64,000 nt of DNA from Pseudomonas fluorescens NCIMB 11764 (GCF_000293885.2 NZ_CP010945.1:5352001-5416000); one strand, 5' to 3'; counted from the stretch's first letter, positions 43,444 to 52,985 are shown. The notes: generated from the letters alone by a model not told the origin. Translations and numbers: made by a program.

Positions 43444-43787
43444 TGGAAGAAGTCATCGCAATCGCCATCGGCGTGCTGGCCGCGTCCGGCGTCTGGCTGG
43501 TGCTGCGGCCACGGACATTCCAGGTGGTCATGGGCCTGTGCCTGCTGTCCTATGGCGTCAACCTGTTCATCTTCAGCATGGGCAGTCTGTTCATCGGCAA
43601 GGAGCCGATCATCAAGGACGGTGTGCCCCAGGATCTGTTGCATTACACCGACCCGCTGCCGCAAGCGCTGGTGCTGACCGCCATCGTGATCAGTTTCGCC
43701 ATGACAGCCCTGTTTCTTGTGGTGCTGCTGGCTTCGCGCGGTCTCACCGGCACCGACCACGTGGATGGCCGGGAGCCTAAAGAATGA
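43443..43787 (+). CDS. mnhC: Antiporter subunit C (MnhC)
   Basis: A 114-residue NuoK-like membrane protein with three helices (AIAIGVLAASGVWLVLRP, FQVVMGLCLLSYGVNLFIFS, ALVLTAIVISFAMTALFLVV). The conserved DPLPQALVLTAIVI marks the MnhC/MrpC family. Overlaps at both ends (TGATG before, ATGA after) give coupled translation in the complex. Confidence 0.94.
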   Translation: MEEVIAIAIGVLAASGVWLVLRPRTFQVVMGLCLLSYGVNLFIFSMGSLFIGKEPIIKDGVPQDLLHYTDPLPQALVLTAIVISFAMTALFLVVLLASRGLTGTDHVDGREPKE

Positions 43788-45469
43788 ATGCGATGACACA
43801 CCTGATCGCCGCACCGATTCTGCTGCCGCTGCTGACCGCCGCCGTCATGCTGATGCTGGGCGAGAAACATCGCCCGCTGAAGGCCAAAATCAACTTGTTC
43901 TCCAGCCTGCTCGGCCTCGGGATCTCCGTGCTGTTGCTGCAATGGACGCAAACCACCGGCGTGCCCGGTTCCATCGGGGTATACCTGCCGGGCAACTGGC
44001 AAGCGCCGTTCGGTATCGTACTGGTGGTCGATCGTTTGTCCGCGCTGATGCTGGTGCTGACCGGAATCATCGGCGTCAGTGCCCTGCTGTTCGCCATGGC
44101 CCGCTGGGACGGCGCCGGTTCGAGTTTCCACGCGCTGTTCCAGATTCAGATGATGGGCCTGTATGGCGCATTCCTGACGGCGGACCTGTTCAACCTGTTC
44201 GTGTTTTTCGAGGTGCTGCTGGCGGCCTCCTACGGCCTGATGCTCCACGGTTCGGGTCGGGCACGGGTGTCATCGGGGCTGCATTACATCTCGATCAACC
44301 TGCTGGCCTCGTCGCTGTTCCTGATTGGCGCGGCGTTGATCTACGGCGTCACCGGCACCCTGAACATGGCCGACCTGGCCCTGAAAATTCCGTTGGTGCC
44401 GGAAGCCGATCGCGGCCTGTTGCATGCCGGCGCGGCGATTCTTGCGGTGGCGTTCCTGGCCAAGGCCGGCATGTGGCCGCTGAATTTCTGGCTGGTGCCG
44501 GCCTATTCCTCGGCCAGCGCACCGGTGGCGGCGATGTTCGCGATCATGACCAAAGTCGGCGTCTACACCTTGCTGCGCCTGTGGACCTTGCTGTTCTCCG
44601 GTCAGGCCGGCGCTTCGGCGTACTTTGGCGGCGACTGGCTGATCTACGGCGGCATGGCGACCATCGTCTGCGCGGCGGTGGCGATCCTCGCCGCGCAACG
44701 GCTGGAGCGCATGGCCAGCCTGAGCATTCTGGTGTCGGCGGGTATTCTGCTGTCGGCCATCGGTTTCGCCCAGCCGAACCTGATCGGCGCGGCGCTGTTC
44801 TATCTGGTCAGCTCGACCCTGGCGTTAAGCGCGTTGTTCCTGCTGGCCGAGTTGATCGAGCGTTCGCGTTCGGCCAATGAAATGCCGCTGTTCGATGACG
44901 GCGACCTGATCGCCCGGCCGCTGGAGTCCCTGCAACCGCCCAAAGGCATCAACCTCGACGACGAACAGAAAGCCGTGGTCGGTCAGGTGATTCCCTGGAC
45001 CATGGCGTTTCTCGGTTTGAGCTTCATCGCTTGCGCGTTGTTGATCATCGGCATGCCGCCGTTGTCCGGGTTCATCGGCAAACTGGGCTTGCTCAGTGCG
45101 TTGCTCAACCCGCTGGGCTTGGGCAACGGGACAGATGAACCGGTGTCGAACGCCGCGTGGGGCTTGCTGGCATTGCTGATTCTCTCCGGGCTGGCGTCGC
45201 TGATTGCCTTTTCGCGTTTGGGTATCCAGCGCTTCTGGACGCCTGAGGAACGCCCCTCGCCGTTGCTGCGACGGTTCGAATGCGTGCCAATTATCGCGCT
45301 GTTGGGCCTGAGCATCCTGCTGACCTTCAAGGCCGAGCCCCTATTGCGCTACACCCAGGCCGCCGCTCAAACCTTGAACAATCCGCAGCAGTACGTGATG
45401 GCGGTGCTCGGCACCCGGGCGGTCCCGAGTCCGGAAGCCAAAGGTGCAGTCGCGGAGGTGCAACCATGA
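43784..45469 (+). CDS. mnhD: Antiporter subunit D (MnhD)
   Basis: A 561-residue ND2/ND4-like antiporter subunit with about 14 helices. It has FFEVLLAASYGLMLHGSG (key Glu), AVAFLAKAGMWPLNFWLVPA (key Lys) and YSSASAPVAAMFAIMTKVGV. A soluble insert lies near residues 363-400 (LFDDGDLIARPLESLQPPKG). It shares an ATGA junction with both neighbours. Confidence 0.95.
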   Translation: MNAMTHLIAAPILLPLLTAAVMLMLGEKHRPLKAKINLFSSLLGLGISVLLLQWTQTTGVPGSIGVYLPGNWQAPFGIVLVVDRLSALMLVLTGIIGVSALLFAMARWDGAGSSFHALFQIQMMGLYGAFLTADLFNLFVFFEVLLAASYGLMLHGSGRARVSSGLHYISINLLASSLFLIGAALIYGVTGTLNMADLALKIPLVPEADRGLLHAGAAILAVAFLAKAGMWPLNFWLVPAYSSASAPVAAMFAIMTKVGVYTLLRLWTLLFSGQAGASAYFGGDWLIYGGMATIVCAAVAILAAQRLERMASLSILVSAGILLSAIGFAQPNLIGAALFYLVSSTLALSALFLLAELIERSRSANEMPLFDDGDLIARPLESLQPPKGINLDDEQKAVVGQVIPWTMAFLGLSFIACALLIIGMPPLSGFIGKLGLLSALLNPLGLGNGTDEPVSNAAWGLLALLILSGLASLIAFSRLGIQRFWTPEERPSPLLRRFECVPIIALLGLSILLTFKAEPLLRYTQAAAQTLNNPQQYVMAVLGTRAVPSPEAKGAVAEVQP

Positions 45470-45954
45470 AACGCCTGTTTCCTGCGCCGTGGCTGTCGCT
45501 TGCGCTGTGGTTGTTGTGGCTGCTGCTGAACCTGTCGATGAGCCCCGGCAATCTGCTGCTGGGCGCCGTACTCGGGTTTTGTGCGCCGTTGATGATGCGC
45601 AAGTTGCGGCCACTGCCAATCCGCATTCGGCGTCCCGGCGTGATCCTGCGTTTGTTCTTCATCGTCGGACGTGACGTGCTGGTGTCCAACCTTGCCGTGG
45701 CCTGGAGCGTTTTGAACGCTGCTCGGCGCCCGCCGCGCTCAAGGTTCATCAAAGTGCCGATGGATTTGCGCGACGCCAACGGCCTGGCTGCACTGGCGAT
45801 GATCTGCACCGTGGTGCCCGGCACGGTCTGGTCGGAACTGGCGCTGGATCGCAGCATTCTGTTGCTGCACGTCTTCGATCTGGATGACGAAGCGCTGTTC
45901 ATCCAGCACTTCAAGGCGACCTACGAGCGCCCCTTGATGGAGATCTTCGAATGA
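45466..45954 (+). CDS. mnhE: Antiporter subunit E (MnhE)
   Basis: A 162-residue protein with two N-terminal helices, the MnhE signature SPGNLLLGAVLGF and a cytoplasmic domain with CTVVPGTVWSELALDRSILL. It starts at ATG 45466 in an ATGA overlap with mnhD. The longer frame from 45280 lies inside mnhD. Confidence 0.94.
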   Translation: MKRLFPAPWLSLALWLLWLLLNLSMSPGNLLLGAVLGFCAPLMMRKLRPLPIRIRRPGVILRLFFIVGRDVLVSNLAVAWSVLNAARRPPRSRFIKVPMDLRDANGLAALAMICTVVPGTVWSELALDRSILLLHVFDLDDEALFIQHFKATYERPLMEIFE

Positions 45955-46229
45955 GCCCGATACTGTCGAATGCGGTTCTGCTGAGCCTTTTCTTTTTTTC
46001 GCTGGCGATGGTTCTGACGCTGATCCGCCTGTTCAAGGGGCCATCGGCCCAGGACCGGGTTCTGGCGCTGGATTACCTGTACATCGTCGCGATGCTGATG
46101 ATGCTGACGCTGGGCATTCGTTATGCCAGTGACACGTACTTCGAAGCGGCGCTGCTGATCGCGCTGTTTGGCTTTGTCGGCTCGTTTGCCCTGGCAAAAT
46201 TCCTGCTGCGTGGCGAGGTGATCGAATGA
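45951..46229 (+). CDS. mnhF: Antiporter subunit F (MnhF)
   Basis: A 92-residue protein with three helices and the family motif RLFKGPSAQDRVLALDYLYI, ending in FVGSFALAKFLLRGEVIE. ATGA overlap with subunits E and G. Confidence 0.93.
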   Translation: MSPILSNAVLLSLFFFSLAMVLTLIRLFKGPSAQDRVLALDYLYIVAMLMMLTLGIRYASDTYFEAALLIALFGFVGSFALAKFLLRGEVIE

Positions 46230-46588
46230 ACGCAGAACTGTCTCTGTGGGTGGAAATCCCGGTGGCGATCCTGCTGGTGCTCAGCAGTGTTTTCGCATTG
46301 ATCGGCGCGATCGGGCTGGTGCGGATGAAGGATTACTTCCAACGCATGCACCCGCCGGCACTGGCCTCGACATTGGGTGCGTGGTGCGTGGCGCTGGGAT
46401 CGATCATCTACTTTTCCGCGCTCAAGTCCGGGCCGGTGTTGCATGCCTGGCTGATCCCGATTCTGTTGGCGATTACCGTACCGGTCACGACGTTGCTACT
46501 GGCGCGGGCAGCGTTGTTCCGCAAGCGTATGGCGGGGGATGATGTGCCGGCTGAGGTGAGTAGCCGGCGGACCGAGAGCGGAAGTTAG
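46226..46588 (+). CDS. mnhG: Antiporter subunit G (MnhG)
   Basis: A 120-residue protein with three helices and the MnhG motif IGLVRMKDYFQRMHPPALAS. It is the last gene of the operon mnhA-C-D-E-F-G. The C-terminal tail (residues 100-120) is charged and variable. Confidence 0.93.
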   Translation: MNAELSLWVEIPVAILLVLSSVFALIGAIGLVRMKDYFQRMHPPALASTLGAWCVALGSIIYFSALKSGPVLHAWLIPILLAITVPVTTLLLARAALFRKRMAGDDVPAEVSSRRTESGS

Positions 46589-46615
46589 GTTTAGAGATTT
46601 GTGTTGATTGGCAGG

Positions 46616-46700
46616 CCTCATCGCTAGCAGGCCAGCCCCACATTGGGATCTTCAGCGTTTACACGATCCCAGTGGGAGCGGGCTTGCCCGCGAAGGCGTC
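46616..46700. repeat. REP-like elements between the antiporter operon and DUF3995 gene
   Basis: gctagcaggccagccccaca at about 46623 and gtgggagcgggcttgcccgcg at about 46673 look like two diverged REP halves in opposite orientation. They fit the Pseudomonas gggagcgggcttg family seen again at 60265-60296. Confidence 0.6.
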
Positions 46701-46712
46701 AGTCGAGGCAAC

Positions 46713-47150
46713 TCATACCCAGGCAACGGCCAACAATCCCGCCCCCAACATCACACACAACGGCGAATAGACCCACGTGTCCAGCCGGGCAAATTTCGAG
46801 TCTTTGACGTCTTTGAAAAAGCCCACCAGGTTCGAATCGCCGATCGCCCGGGCGAACATCAGCATCGCGATGGCGCTGATCACCCATTGCAGCGACTGAT
46901 GGGTCACCGCCGGCATCCACCAGCCGACCCGCAAACACACCAGCGCAGCGATCAGCAGCAATCCGAAAGCCACCAGCAACGTCAGCCACCCCGAAGGCTT
47001 GAACGCGGGCCGCGATCTCGCGCCGTTCTCCCCCGGCACCTGCGGCACCGCCGCCACGGCAGCCCACTGGCCACCCAGCGCCCAGTAGACATGTATCAGG
47101 CTGATCACCGCGAAGATGGTCACCAGCCATTGAGCCAACACAAACGTCAT
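46713..47150 (-). CDS. DUF3995 family membrane protein
   Basis: A 145-residue protein with four transmembrane helices and the family's start (FAVISLIHVYWALGGQW) and end (DTWVYSPLCVMLGAGLL). Function unknown for the family. Good agreement with neighbours in codon use. Confidence 0.85.
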   Translation of the reverse strand: MTFVLAQWLVTIFAVISLIHVYWALGGQWAAVAAVPQVPGENGARSRPAFKPSGWLTLLVAFGLLLIAALVCLRVGWWMPAVTHQSLQWVISAIAMLMFARAIGDSNLVGFFKDVKDSKFARLDTWVYSPLCVMLGAGLLAVAWV

Positions 47151-47241
47151 GTCGAGGATCCTTGAAAGGCATTTAACAGAATCATCCTAGTCGGCATTTT
47201 TAGAAGTGCGCGGATGATCAACGGTGATAAAGTGCCGCCCC

Positions 47242-47628
47242 ATGAAACTCGCCCGGACCGATCGCTCACTCATTGCCTGGATGCTGTATTGCTGCGTCCT
47301 GTTCAATGTGTTCGCCTGCAGCATCGGTCACGGGCAAATGGTCGGGATGCAGCTCAACGGCCTCGGCGGCCAGTTCTGTACGGTCGATCCGGCCACCCAG
47401 GCCCCGGTCGCCTCGAACACCTCCGAAGACAAACTGCCGACCCTCTCGAAGGCCTTCGGTTGCCCATTATGCTCCACCGGTGGCATGGGCCCGGCGCTCA
47501 ATTCCAGCCTGACCCTGGCGATCCTCCCGGAACAACACAGCCCGCCCCTGGCGGTCGTGGCCAACGCTGACCTCCCCGCTCGCTACACCTGGCCTTCGGC
47601 CAACCCCCGCGCCCCGCCGCTCGCCTGA
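47242..47628 (+). CDS. DUF2946 family protein
   Basis: A 128-residue protein with an N-terminal hydrophobic segment (LIAWMLYCCVLFNVFACSIG), a Cys-x-x-Cys (GCPLCS) in the middle and a proline-rich end, as in DUF2946. Members often precede TonB-dependent receptors linked to copper. Here a TonB receptor follows 87 bp downstream. A metal-related role is inferred. ATG 47242 is preferred to the Met at 47224. Confidence 0.82.
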   Translation: MKLARTDRSLIAWMLYCCVLFNVFACSIGHGQMVGMQLNGLGGQFCTVDPATQAPVASNTSEDKLPTLSKAFGCPLCSTGGMGPALNSSLTLAILPEQHSPPLAVVANADLPARYTWPSANPRAPPLA

Positions 47629-47715
47629 ATTCCTTCGCCTTTCAATCAGCTCACTTCGCCAACGCGAGGCGTTCGCCTGTGCGCTGTTTCCTAGTCAAGT
47701 CTTCAGGATTCATCG

Positions 47716-49848
47716 ATGAAAACCATCTCTTTGCTGGCCAGCCTGTGCGGCTGCCTGTCCGTTAACACCTGGGCACAGGCCACGGTGGACCTCGCACCGA
47801 TCACCATTGACGGCCAAGTCACAGCCGAGCCGGGCCTGAGCCTGGATCAATCCAGCGGCATGGCCTCACACCTTGGGCTGAGCGTGCGTGACACCCCGGC
47901 CTCGGTGGCGATCGCCAACCGCAACGACATCGAACGTCACGGTGCACAGAATTTCCAGGACGCCGCCAACACCCTGCCCGGCGTCAATGCCAGCGCGCCG
48001 CCGGGGTTCGGCGGGTTCGTTTCCTATCGCGGTTTCACCAGCAGCCAGATCACCCAGATGTTCAATGGCGTCAACGTCTCCGGTGGCCTTGCCCGGCCCG
48101 TGGATGCGTGGATCTATGACCGGGTGGAGCTGGTGGGCGGCCCGTCATCGCTGATCAATGGCGCCGGCTCGGTAGGAGGTTCGCTGAACTACGTGACCAG
48201 ACTGGCGACCCGTGAAGAGCAAGCAGTCGAAGGTCGGGTCAGCTACGGCACTTACGACACCACCGAAACCGCATTCGGCCTCAACCATGCCCTCAGTGAA
48301 GCCGGTGCGGACGTGCAGCATTACGCCCGGCTCGACGTCAGCCACAACACCGGCAATGGCTACATCGATCGGCAGGAACGCGATGCGTGGAGCGTGGCGT
48401 TTTCGCTGCTCAGTGACCTGACGCCGAACCTGTTCCACACCCTGGCCCTGGAGTATCAGGATGAACACGAAGACAGCCCTTACTGGGGTACGCCGGTGCT
48501 CAACCCCAAGGCCGGTGAACTGAAGATCGACAAACACAACCGCTTCAACAACTACAACGTCGAGGATGGACGCTACGAACAACGCACGATCTGGGTGCGC
48601 TCGATCATCGACTACCGGATCAACGACAGTACCACCCTGCGCAACACCCTTTACCATCTCGACAGTCAGCGTGACTACCGCAACCTGGAAACCTACCAGT
48701 ACAGCGCTGACAACCGGGCGGTGAATCGCTCCACGGCGTATCAGGTCCGGCATCAGGGCGAGCAGAACGGCAACCAGTTCGAACTGCGTCACGACAACAC
48801 GCTGTTTGGCCTCGATACGACCTGGTCCGGCGGCTTCGAGTACAAGGTCAACCAGACCACCAACTCACCGCTGAACGTCAAAGGCGCCAGCACGGTCGAT
48901 CCGAACAACTTTCAGCCCGGGCACTTCTACGACATTCCGGGCACTCGACCGGGCTTTGTCAGCGACAAGACCAACGAAGTCACCACCCGGGCACTGTTCG
49001 TCGAGAACCGCCTGGCACTGACCGACAAGCTGTCGTTGCTGACCGGCCTGCGTTACGACGACATAGACCTGGACGTGACCAACCACCGGCAGGTGACCGC
49101 CAGCAATCCACGTCATCTCAGACGCAGTTGGGAACCGCTGACCGGCCGCGCCGGCCTGACCTGGCAATTCATCCCTGACGCCAACGTCTATGTGCAATAC
49201 AGCACCGCCGCTGAACAGCCCAATGGCACGCAGGATTTTGATGTCTCCACCGGCAAGCAATGGGAGGTCGGCAGCAAATTCGATTATCTGGGTGGTCGCG
49301 GTTCGGCGACAGTGGCGGCTTACACGATCGAGCGCAAAGACTTCGCAGTCACTGATCCGCTGGACCCGACCCTGAGCATTCCCGTGGGTCAGCAGACATC
49401 CAAGGGAATCGAACTGGCGAGTTCGCTGCGGATCACCGACAAGCTGTTGGCCGAAGGTAACTTTGCCTGGGTTGACGCTCAGTACGACGCGTTCACCGAG
49501 AAGAATGCAGCGGGTGTGGTGGTGTCACGCAAGGGCAACACGCCGACCAACGTGCCGGACCGGGTCGGCAATCTGTGGCTGACCTATGACTTCGCGCCGC
49601 AATGGCAAGGTGGTGTCGATGCGCGATATGTGGCGTCGGTGTTTGCCGATAGCGCCAACACGATGACCGTGCCGTCTTACACGCTGTACGGCACGTTTCT
49701 CAGCTACAAGGTCGATCGGCACACCACCGTTACCGGCCGGGTGCGCAACCTGACCAATGAGGTGTATGCCGAGTTTGCACATGTGTCGCCGGCGTATTAC
49801 CTGGGGACGCCGCGCACCTTCGAACTGGCTGTGCAGACCCGGTTTTAG
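47716..49848 (+). CDS. TonB-dependent outer-membrane receptor (siderophore type)
   Basis: A 710-residue protein with signal peptide (cut after TWAQA). The plug domain is about 45-165 (VRDTPASVAIANRNDIERHG, DRVELVGGPSSLINGAGSVGG) and a 22-strand barrel ends in the terminal Phe (LAVQTRF). It imports a ferric siderophore or other metal chelate with TonB energy. A TonB box-like VDLAPITIDG lies at residues 24-33. No N-terminal signalling (STN) domain is present. The DUF2946 gene upstream suggests a metal link; the ligand is not readable. Confidence 0.92.
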   Translation: MKTISLLASLCGCLSVNTWAQATVDLAPITIDGQVTAEPGLSLDQSSGMASHLGLSVRDTPASVAIANRNDIERHGAQNFQDAANTLPGVNASAPPGFGGFVSYRGFTSSQITQMFNGVNVSGGLARPVDAWIYDRVELVGGPSSLINGAGSVGGSLNYVTRLATREEQAVEGRVSYGTYDTTETAFGLNHALSEAGADVQHYARLDVSHNTGNGYIDRQERDAWSVAFSLLSDLTPNLFHTLALEYQDEHEDSPYWGTPVLNPKAGELKIDKHNRFNNYNVEDGRYEQRTIWVRSIIDYRINDSTTLRNTLYHLDSQRDYRNLETYQYSADNRAVNRSTAYQVRHQGEQNGNQFELRHDNTLFGLDTTWSGGFEYKVNQTTNSPLNVKGASTVDPNNFQPGHFYDIPGTRPGFVSDKTNEVTTRALFVENRLALTDKLSLLTGLRYDDIDLDVTNHRQVTASNPRHLRRSWEPLTGRAGLTWQFIPDANVYVQYSTAAEQPNGTQDFDVSTGKQWEVGSKFDYLGGRGSATVAAYTIERKDFAVTDPLDPTLSIPVGQQTSKGIELASSLRITDKLLAEGNFAWVDAQYDAFTEKNAAGVVVSRKGNTPTNVPDRVGNLWLTYDFAPQWQGGVDARYVASVFADSANTMTVPSYTLYGTFLSYKVDRHTTVTGRVRNLTNEVYAEFAHVSPAYYLGTPRTFELAVQTRF

Positions 49849-49864
49849 TCGTAGCACCGGCTCC

Positions 49865-49950
49865 CTGTAGGCGCTGCCGCAGGCTGCGATCTTTTGATCC
49901 TGCCGTAACAAGCAAAATCAAAAGATCGCAGGCTTCGCCAGTGCTTACAG
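49865..49950. repeat. Inverted repeat between convergent genes
   Basis: A long imperfect hairpin: ctgtaggcgctgccgcaggc followed by tgcgatcttttgat (49865-49898), mirrored by atcaaaagatcgcaggcttc through cttacag (49917-49950). It spans the end of the ProX-like gene and the TonB receptor tail and may act as a two-way terminator. The ctgcgatcttttgat unit is a common Pseudomonas intergenic repeat. Confidence 0.75.
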
Positions 49951-50958
49951 TCCAGCAGACACTTTATCCGCCACATCCTTCGGCACCCACGCCTGCCATA
50001 CCTCCGGGTGCGCCTTCATGAACGCCTCCGCCGCCTGCCGTGGCGGGGTGTGTTTCTCGCTCATTTCAGCCAGCGCCTTGTTCAACGGGCCGATGGGAAA
50101 ATCGACCTTGGCAAAGAACTCGGCAATCTGCGGGTACTGTTTCTGGAACGGAGTGGACACGCCAATCGACAGTTTCGAGGGCAATGAGCGGGTCGGTTTA
50201 GGGTTCGGGTTATCAGCGTCGGTCAGGGTCTTCCAGGCTTCGGCGTCAAACGGCGGCTCTTCCAGCTGAACCAGTTTGAAACGCCCGAGCAAAGGTGTCG
50301 GCGACCAGTAATAGAAAAGAACCGGCTTGCCACGACGAATCGACGAACTGATTTCCGCATCCAGCGCCGCCCCGGAGCCGCTGCGGAAATTCACATAGCT
50401 GTCATCCAGGCCATACGCCTTGAGCTTCTGCTTGTTGACCACCTCCGACGTCCAGCCGATCGGGCTGTTGAGGAACCGCCCCTTGCCCGGGGTTTCCGGG
50501 TCGCTGAACACGCCCTTGTATTTGGGCAGGTCGCTGACGCTGCGCAGGTCCGGCGCCAGCGGCTTGATGCCTTTCGCCGGATCGCCCTTGATCACATATT
50601 CAGGCACCCACCACCCTTCGGTGGCGCCCTTCACCGTATCGCCGAGGCTGACGACCTTGCCTTCGGCCTCGGCCTTGACCCAGACCGGACTGCGACCAGC
50701 CCATTCTTCGCCAATGACCTGGATGTCATCTTTGGCCAAGGCGGTCTCCAGCGTGATGGTCGTCCCCGGCAAGGTATCGGTCGGCAGCCCGTAACCCTTC
50801 TCGACGATGATCCGCAGGATATCGGTGATCAGGCTGCCGCTTTCCCAGTTCAGGTCGGCGAAGTGGATGGGCGCCTGGGCGGCGAATACCGGAACGGGCG
50901 AACCCCACATACCGAAAGCGACCAGGACAGCGGTCAGCAACCGTCGAAATCCGTTCAT
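49945..50958 (-). CDS. Orphan glycine-betaine type ABC substrate-binding protein (ProX/OpuAC)
   Basis: A 337-residue exported protein. The signal peptide is residues 1-26 (VPVFAAQAP), then the OpuAC fold: HFADLNWESGSLITDILRII, VIGEEWAGRSPVW, NFRSGSGAALDAEI, PVLFYYWSPTPLLGRFKLV. Aromatic residues in these segments fit a quaternary-amine pocket. GAGGTG precedes ATG 50958. No permease or ATPase lies beside it. Confidence 0.88.
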   Translation of the reverse strand: MNGFRRLLTAVLVAFGMWGSPVPVFAAQAPIHFADLNWESGSLITDILRIIVEKGYGLPTDTLPGTTITLETALAKDDIQVIGEEWAGRSPVWVKAEAEGKVVSLGDTVKGATEGWWVPEYVIKGDPAKGIKPLAPDLRSVSDLPKYKGVFSDPETPGKGRFLNSPIGWTSEVVNKQKLKAYGLDDSYVNFRSGSGAALDAEISSSIRRGKPVLFYYWSPTPLLGRFKLVQLEEPPFDAEAWKTLTDADNPNPKPTRSLPSKLSIGVSTPFQKQYPQIAEFFAKVDFPIGPLNKALAEMSEKHTPPRQAAEAFMKAHPEVWQAWVPKDVADKVSAGL

Positions 50959-51109
50959 GCTTTTGCACCTCGTGCTGTTCACAGCAATAGCAGGATGGCC
51001 TGATAAAGACCGCAAGCCTCAAAATACTCAGTCAACTGACTGTAGTAGAGGTTCCTGCTTTCGAGGGGTGAGGATTAAATTTCGGAAAGTTCCTGCAAGC
51101 CCGAAGCCA

Positions 51110-51580
51110 TTACTCGCTCGCTTTGAACGTCACCAGTTCACCCTTGCGCCACTTGGCGGCCTTGGCCGTCACGGCTTTCAGGGTTTTGGTCAGGCCTTCC
51201 TGCAACTGTTGGTGAGCGGCAAACACCATCACCACGCTGTGACCTTCCTTGAACACGATCCCGTGACCGTCAGCCGTGGTCACGAACGCGTAATCGCCGA
51301 GGCCGTAGACCGTCAGTTTGATTTCGCGGAACTTGATCTCCAGTTTGCCGCCTTCACGGCTGGGCAATACCGATGCACTGAAATGATCGCCAACCTTGAG
51401 TTTCAGGCCGGGCTTGTCGTCCACCACCAGTGCTGATTCGGTGTCGAGTTCGGCAATGTAAATGCCTTCAGCGTTCTGTTCGGTGATGTAAACAAAACGT
51501 GACTGGAACTGTTTAACCAGCTTTGCGCGCAAATCACCCAGCACGAACAAAGCATGCATATCGAGATTACTTACTGCCAA
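51110..51580 (-). CDS. Hypothetical protein
   Basis: A soluble protein of about 150-156 residues rich in beta strands (SRFVYITEQNAEGIYIAELD, KLKVGDHFSASVLPSREGGK, IKLTVYGLGDYAFVTTADG). The start is uncertain: TTG 51580 has GGGGA upstream, ATG 51559 does not. I take the longer form. It has no signal peptide and no domain I recognise. The frame upstream to 51706 looks non-coding. Confidence 0.6.
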   Translation of the reverse strand: MAVSNLDMHALFVLGDLRAKLVKQFQSRFVYITEQNAEGIYIAELDTESALVVDDKPGLKLKVGDHFSASVLPSREGGKLEIKFREIKLTVYGLGDYAFVTTADGHGIVFKEGHSVVMVFAAHQQLQEGLTKTLKAVTAKAAKWRKGELVTFKASE

Positions 51581-51992
51581 GGAAACATCCCCACATCTGA
51601 AATGATGCTGCACGCTGACAGGCAGCGCACAGCAGAAAAAAGCGGCAATGCCGAAAGTTGTAGCCAAGGGGCCCGGGTCGAGTCCGGAAACGAGCAGAGT
51701 GCTCATCCATCGCGAGGCGTGAGAAGACTACTGGAATGTCACTCGCGTCGTCTTGTCTGGCGTTCGTCAGAAGTTGAAGGAAAACGCACTTCTGTCCGCC
51801 AGAAAAACAGGATTACCCACCTTAGGGAAAAAACGCTGCAAAAAAAGCATTTTTCCGACATATCGCCCGTAAAAAATTGCTTTAGATGAGCAGCAATCGC
51901 CAACCCGTGACGGTGATTCTAGAGCAGCGATGCTCATCGAGACTACCCAAAACGACGTACACACGTCGGCAAAACCATGAAAAGGACTTCAT
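51581..51992. other. Gene-free stretch
   Basis: About 410 bp, AT-rich in its middle (about 51780-51890). Short frames exist on both strands but none has a ribosome site or protein-like composition. No repeat or terminator is evident. Confidence 0.4.
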
Positions 51993-52229
51993 ATGTGCAC
52001 CCCGACACACTTTATTTCTCACACACACCCTCTGTCCACGCTGTCTCCGGCGCTGTTCCCGCATACCGCGTTTGTCCGAGCAGAGCCTGCCACGCTGCGC
52101 TTCCAGGTGGTATTGGCCGGCACTGCTTTCTTCCATATCAAGGAAATTTCCACGGGCCACGTAAGAGGTTTCCGCAGTAACCATAACGCGGCCTGCGCGC
52201 TTGCCCGCGCGCTCGAGTTGCGGTGCTGA
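51993..52229 (+). CDS. Small hypothetical protein
   Basis: A 78-residue protein with AAGGA 7 nt before ATG 51993. The C-terminal half (ATLRFQVVLAGTAFFHIKEI, then GFRSNHNAACALARALE) looks like a folded strand-helix unit; the N-terminus is Pro/His/Thr-rich. No family recognised. Overlapping frames on both strands lack such features. Confidence 0.5.
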   Translation: MCTPTHFISHTHPLSTLSPALFPHTAFVRAEPATLRFQVVLAGTAFFHIKEISTGHVRGFRSNHNAACALARALELRC

Positions 52230-52383
52230 ACGTTCTGCCTCACGCCTATAGACGTTTCGTCACGTCGACGAGTTAACTCAGCCGTCGGCAGGCAACTACT
52301 GCCATACTGCCGAACCAATGAAACCCGTTCCCAAGCCGGACGGCGTTCAACACAACAGAATATTTCCAAGGGAAGGCTGCTAC

Positions 52384-52614
52384 GTGACGGAATTTGATAT
52401 CGGTGAATTTTTTATCCGGGGCGAAGCCAGAGAAGTCGAGGGCGAATTCCAGGCGGTCATTATCATGCGCGCCAAACCGCCACTGACTACAGTGACGTAT
52501 CACCAGGTCGAGAAAGATCGCTGGTTCAAAACCCCGGACGTCGCCGCCATCGCCGCTCAGGAAGCCGCCAAGGCCCTGAAGCTTGCCGTCGATGAAGGTG
52601 CGTTGAAAGCCTGA
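52384..52614 (+). CDS. Small hypothetical protein, GTG start
   Basis: A 76-residue protein (MTEFDIGEFFIRGEAREVEG at the start). GTG 52384 has GGAAGG 7 nt upstream and is preferred to ATG 52318, which has none. A beta-rich first half and an Ala/Lys helix at the end (AAIAAQEAAKALKLAVDEG). No recognised domain. Confidence 0.6.
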   Translation: MTEFDIGEFFIRGEAREVEGEFQAVIIMRAKPPLTTVTYHQVEKDRWFKTPDVAAIAAQEAAKALKLAVDEGALKA

Positions 52615-52745
52615 TCAGCCGGTTCGCAGTCTATGCTCATTCCTGCTTTCGAACATCGCTATCGAACTCCTGAAGTGCGGCCGCCTCAGATGCTATGCAG
52701 CCGCACCTCAGATCTCGCACCCGTGCGACCAGCAAGGAGATGAAG

Positions 52746-52985
52746 ATGGATTCACCTACACACGATTTGAAAGGCTTGTTCGACCAGCTCGGCCTGGATT
52801 CCAGCGAAAAGGCCATCGACGATTTCATCGCCAGTCATTCCCCGCTGCCCGATGATAAAAAGCTCATCGATGCCGAATTCTGGACTCCGCAACAAGCTGG
52901 CTTCCTGAAAGAGCGATTGCGTGAAGATGCCGATTGGGCGCGGGTGGTCGACGACCTGAACCTGCGTATGCATCAGGTTCACTAG
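52746..52985 (+). CDS. DUF2789 family protein
   Basis: A 79-residue protein matching DUF2789: HDLKGLFDQLGLDSSEKAID, DFIASHSPLPDDKKLIDAEF, WTPQQAGFLKERLREDADWA. All-helical and soluble. ATG 52746 lies 7 nt after AAGGAG; the ATG at 52740 is too close to it. Function unknown. Confidence 0.85.
   Translation: MDSPTHDLKGLFDQLGLDSSEKAIDDFIASHSPLPDDKKLIDAEFWTPQQAGFLKERLREDADWARVVDDLNLRMHQVH

Noticed and set aside
46608..47165. Plus-strand 185-codon frame opposite the DUF3995 gene
   Set aside because: It starts in a REP-like sequence and lies antisense to a clear four-helix membrane protein.
49865..49950. Hairpin considered as a riboswitch or small RNA
   Set aside because: It is a long simple dyad between convergent stops and matches common intergenic repeats, so a repeat/terminator reading is enough.
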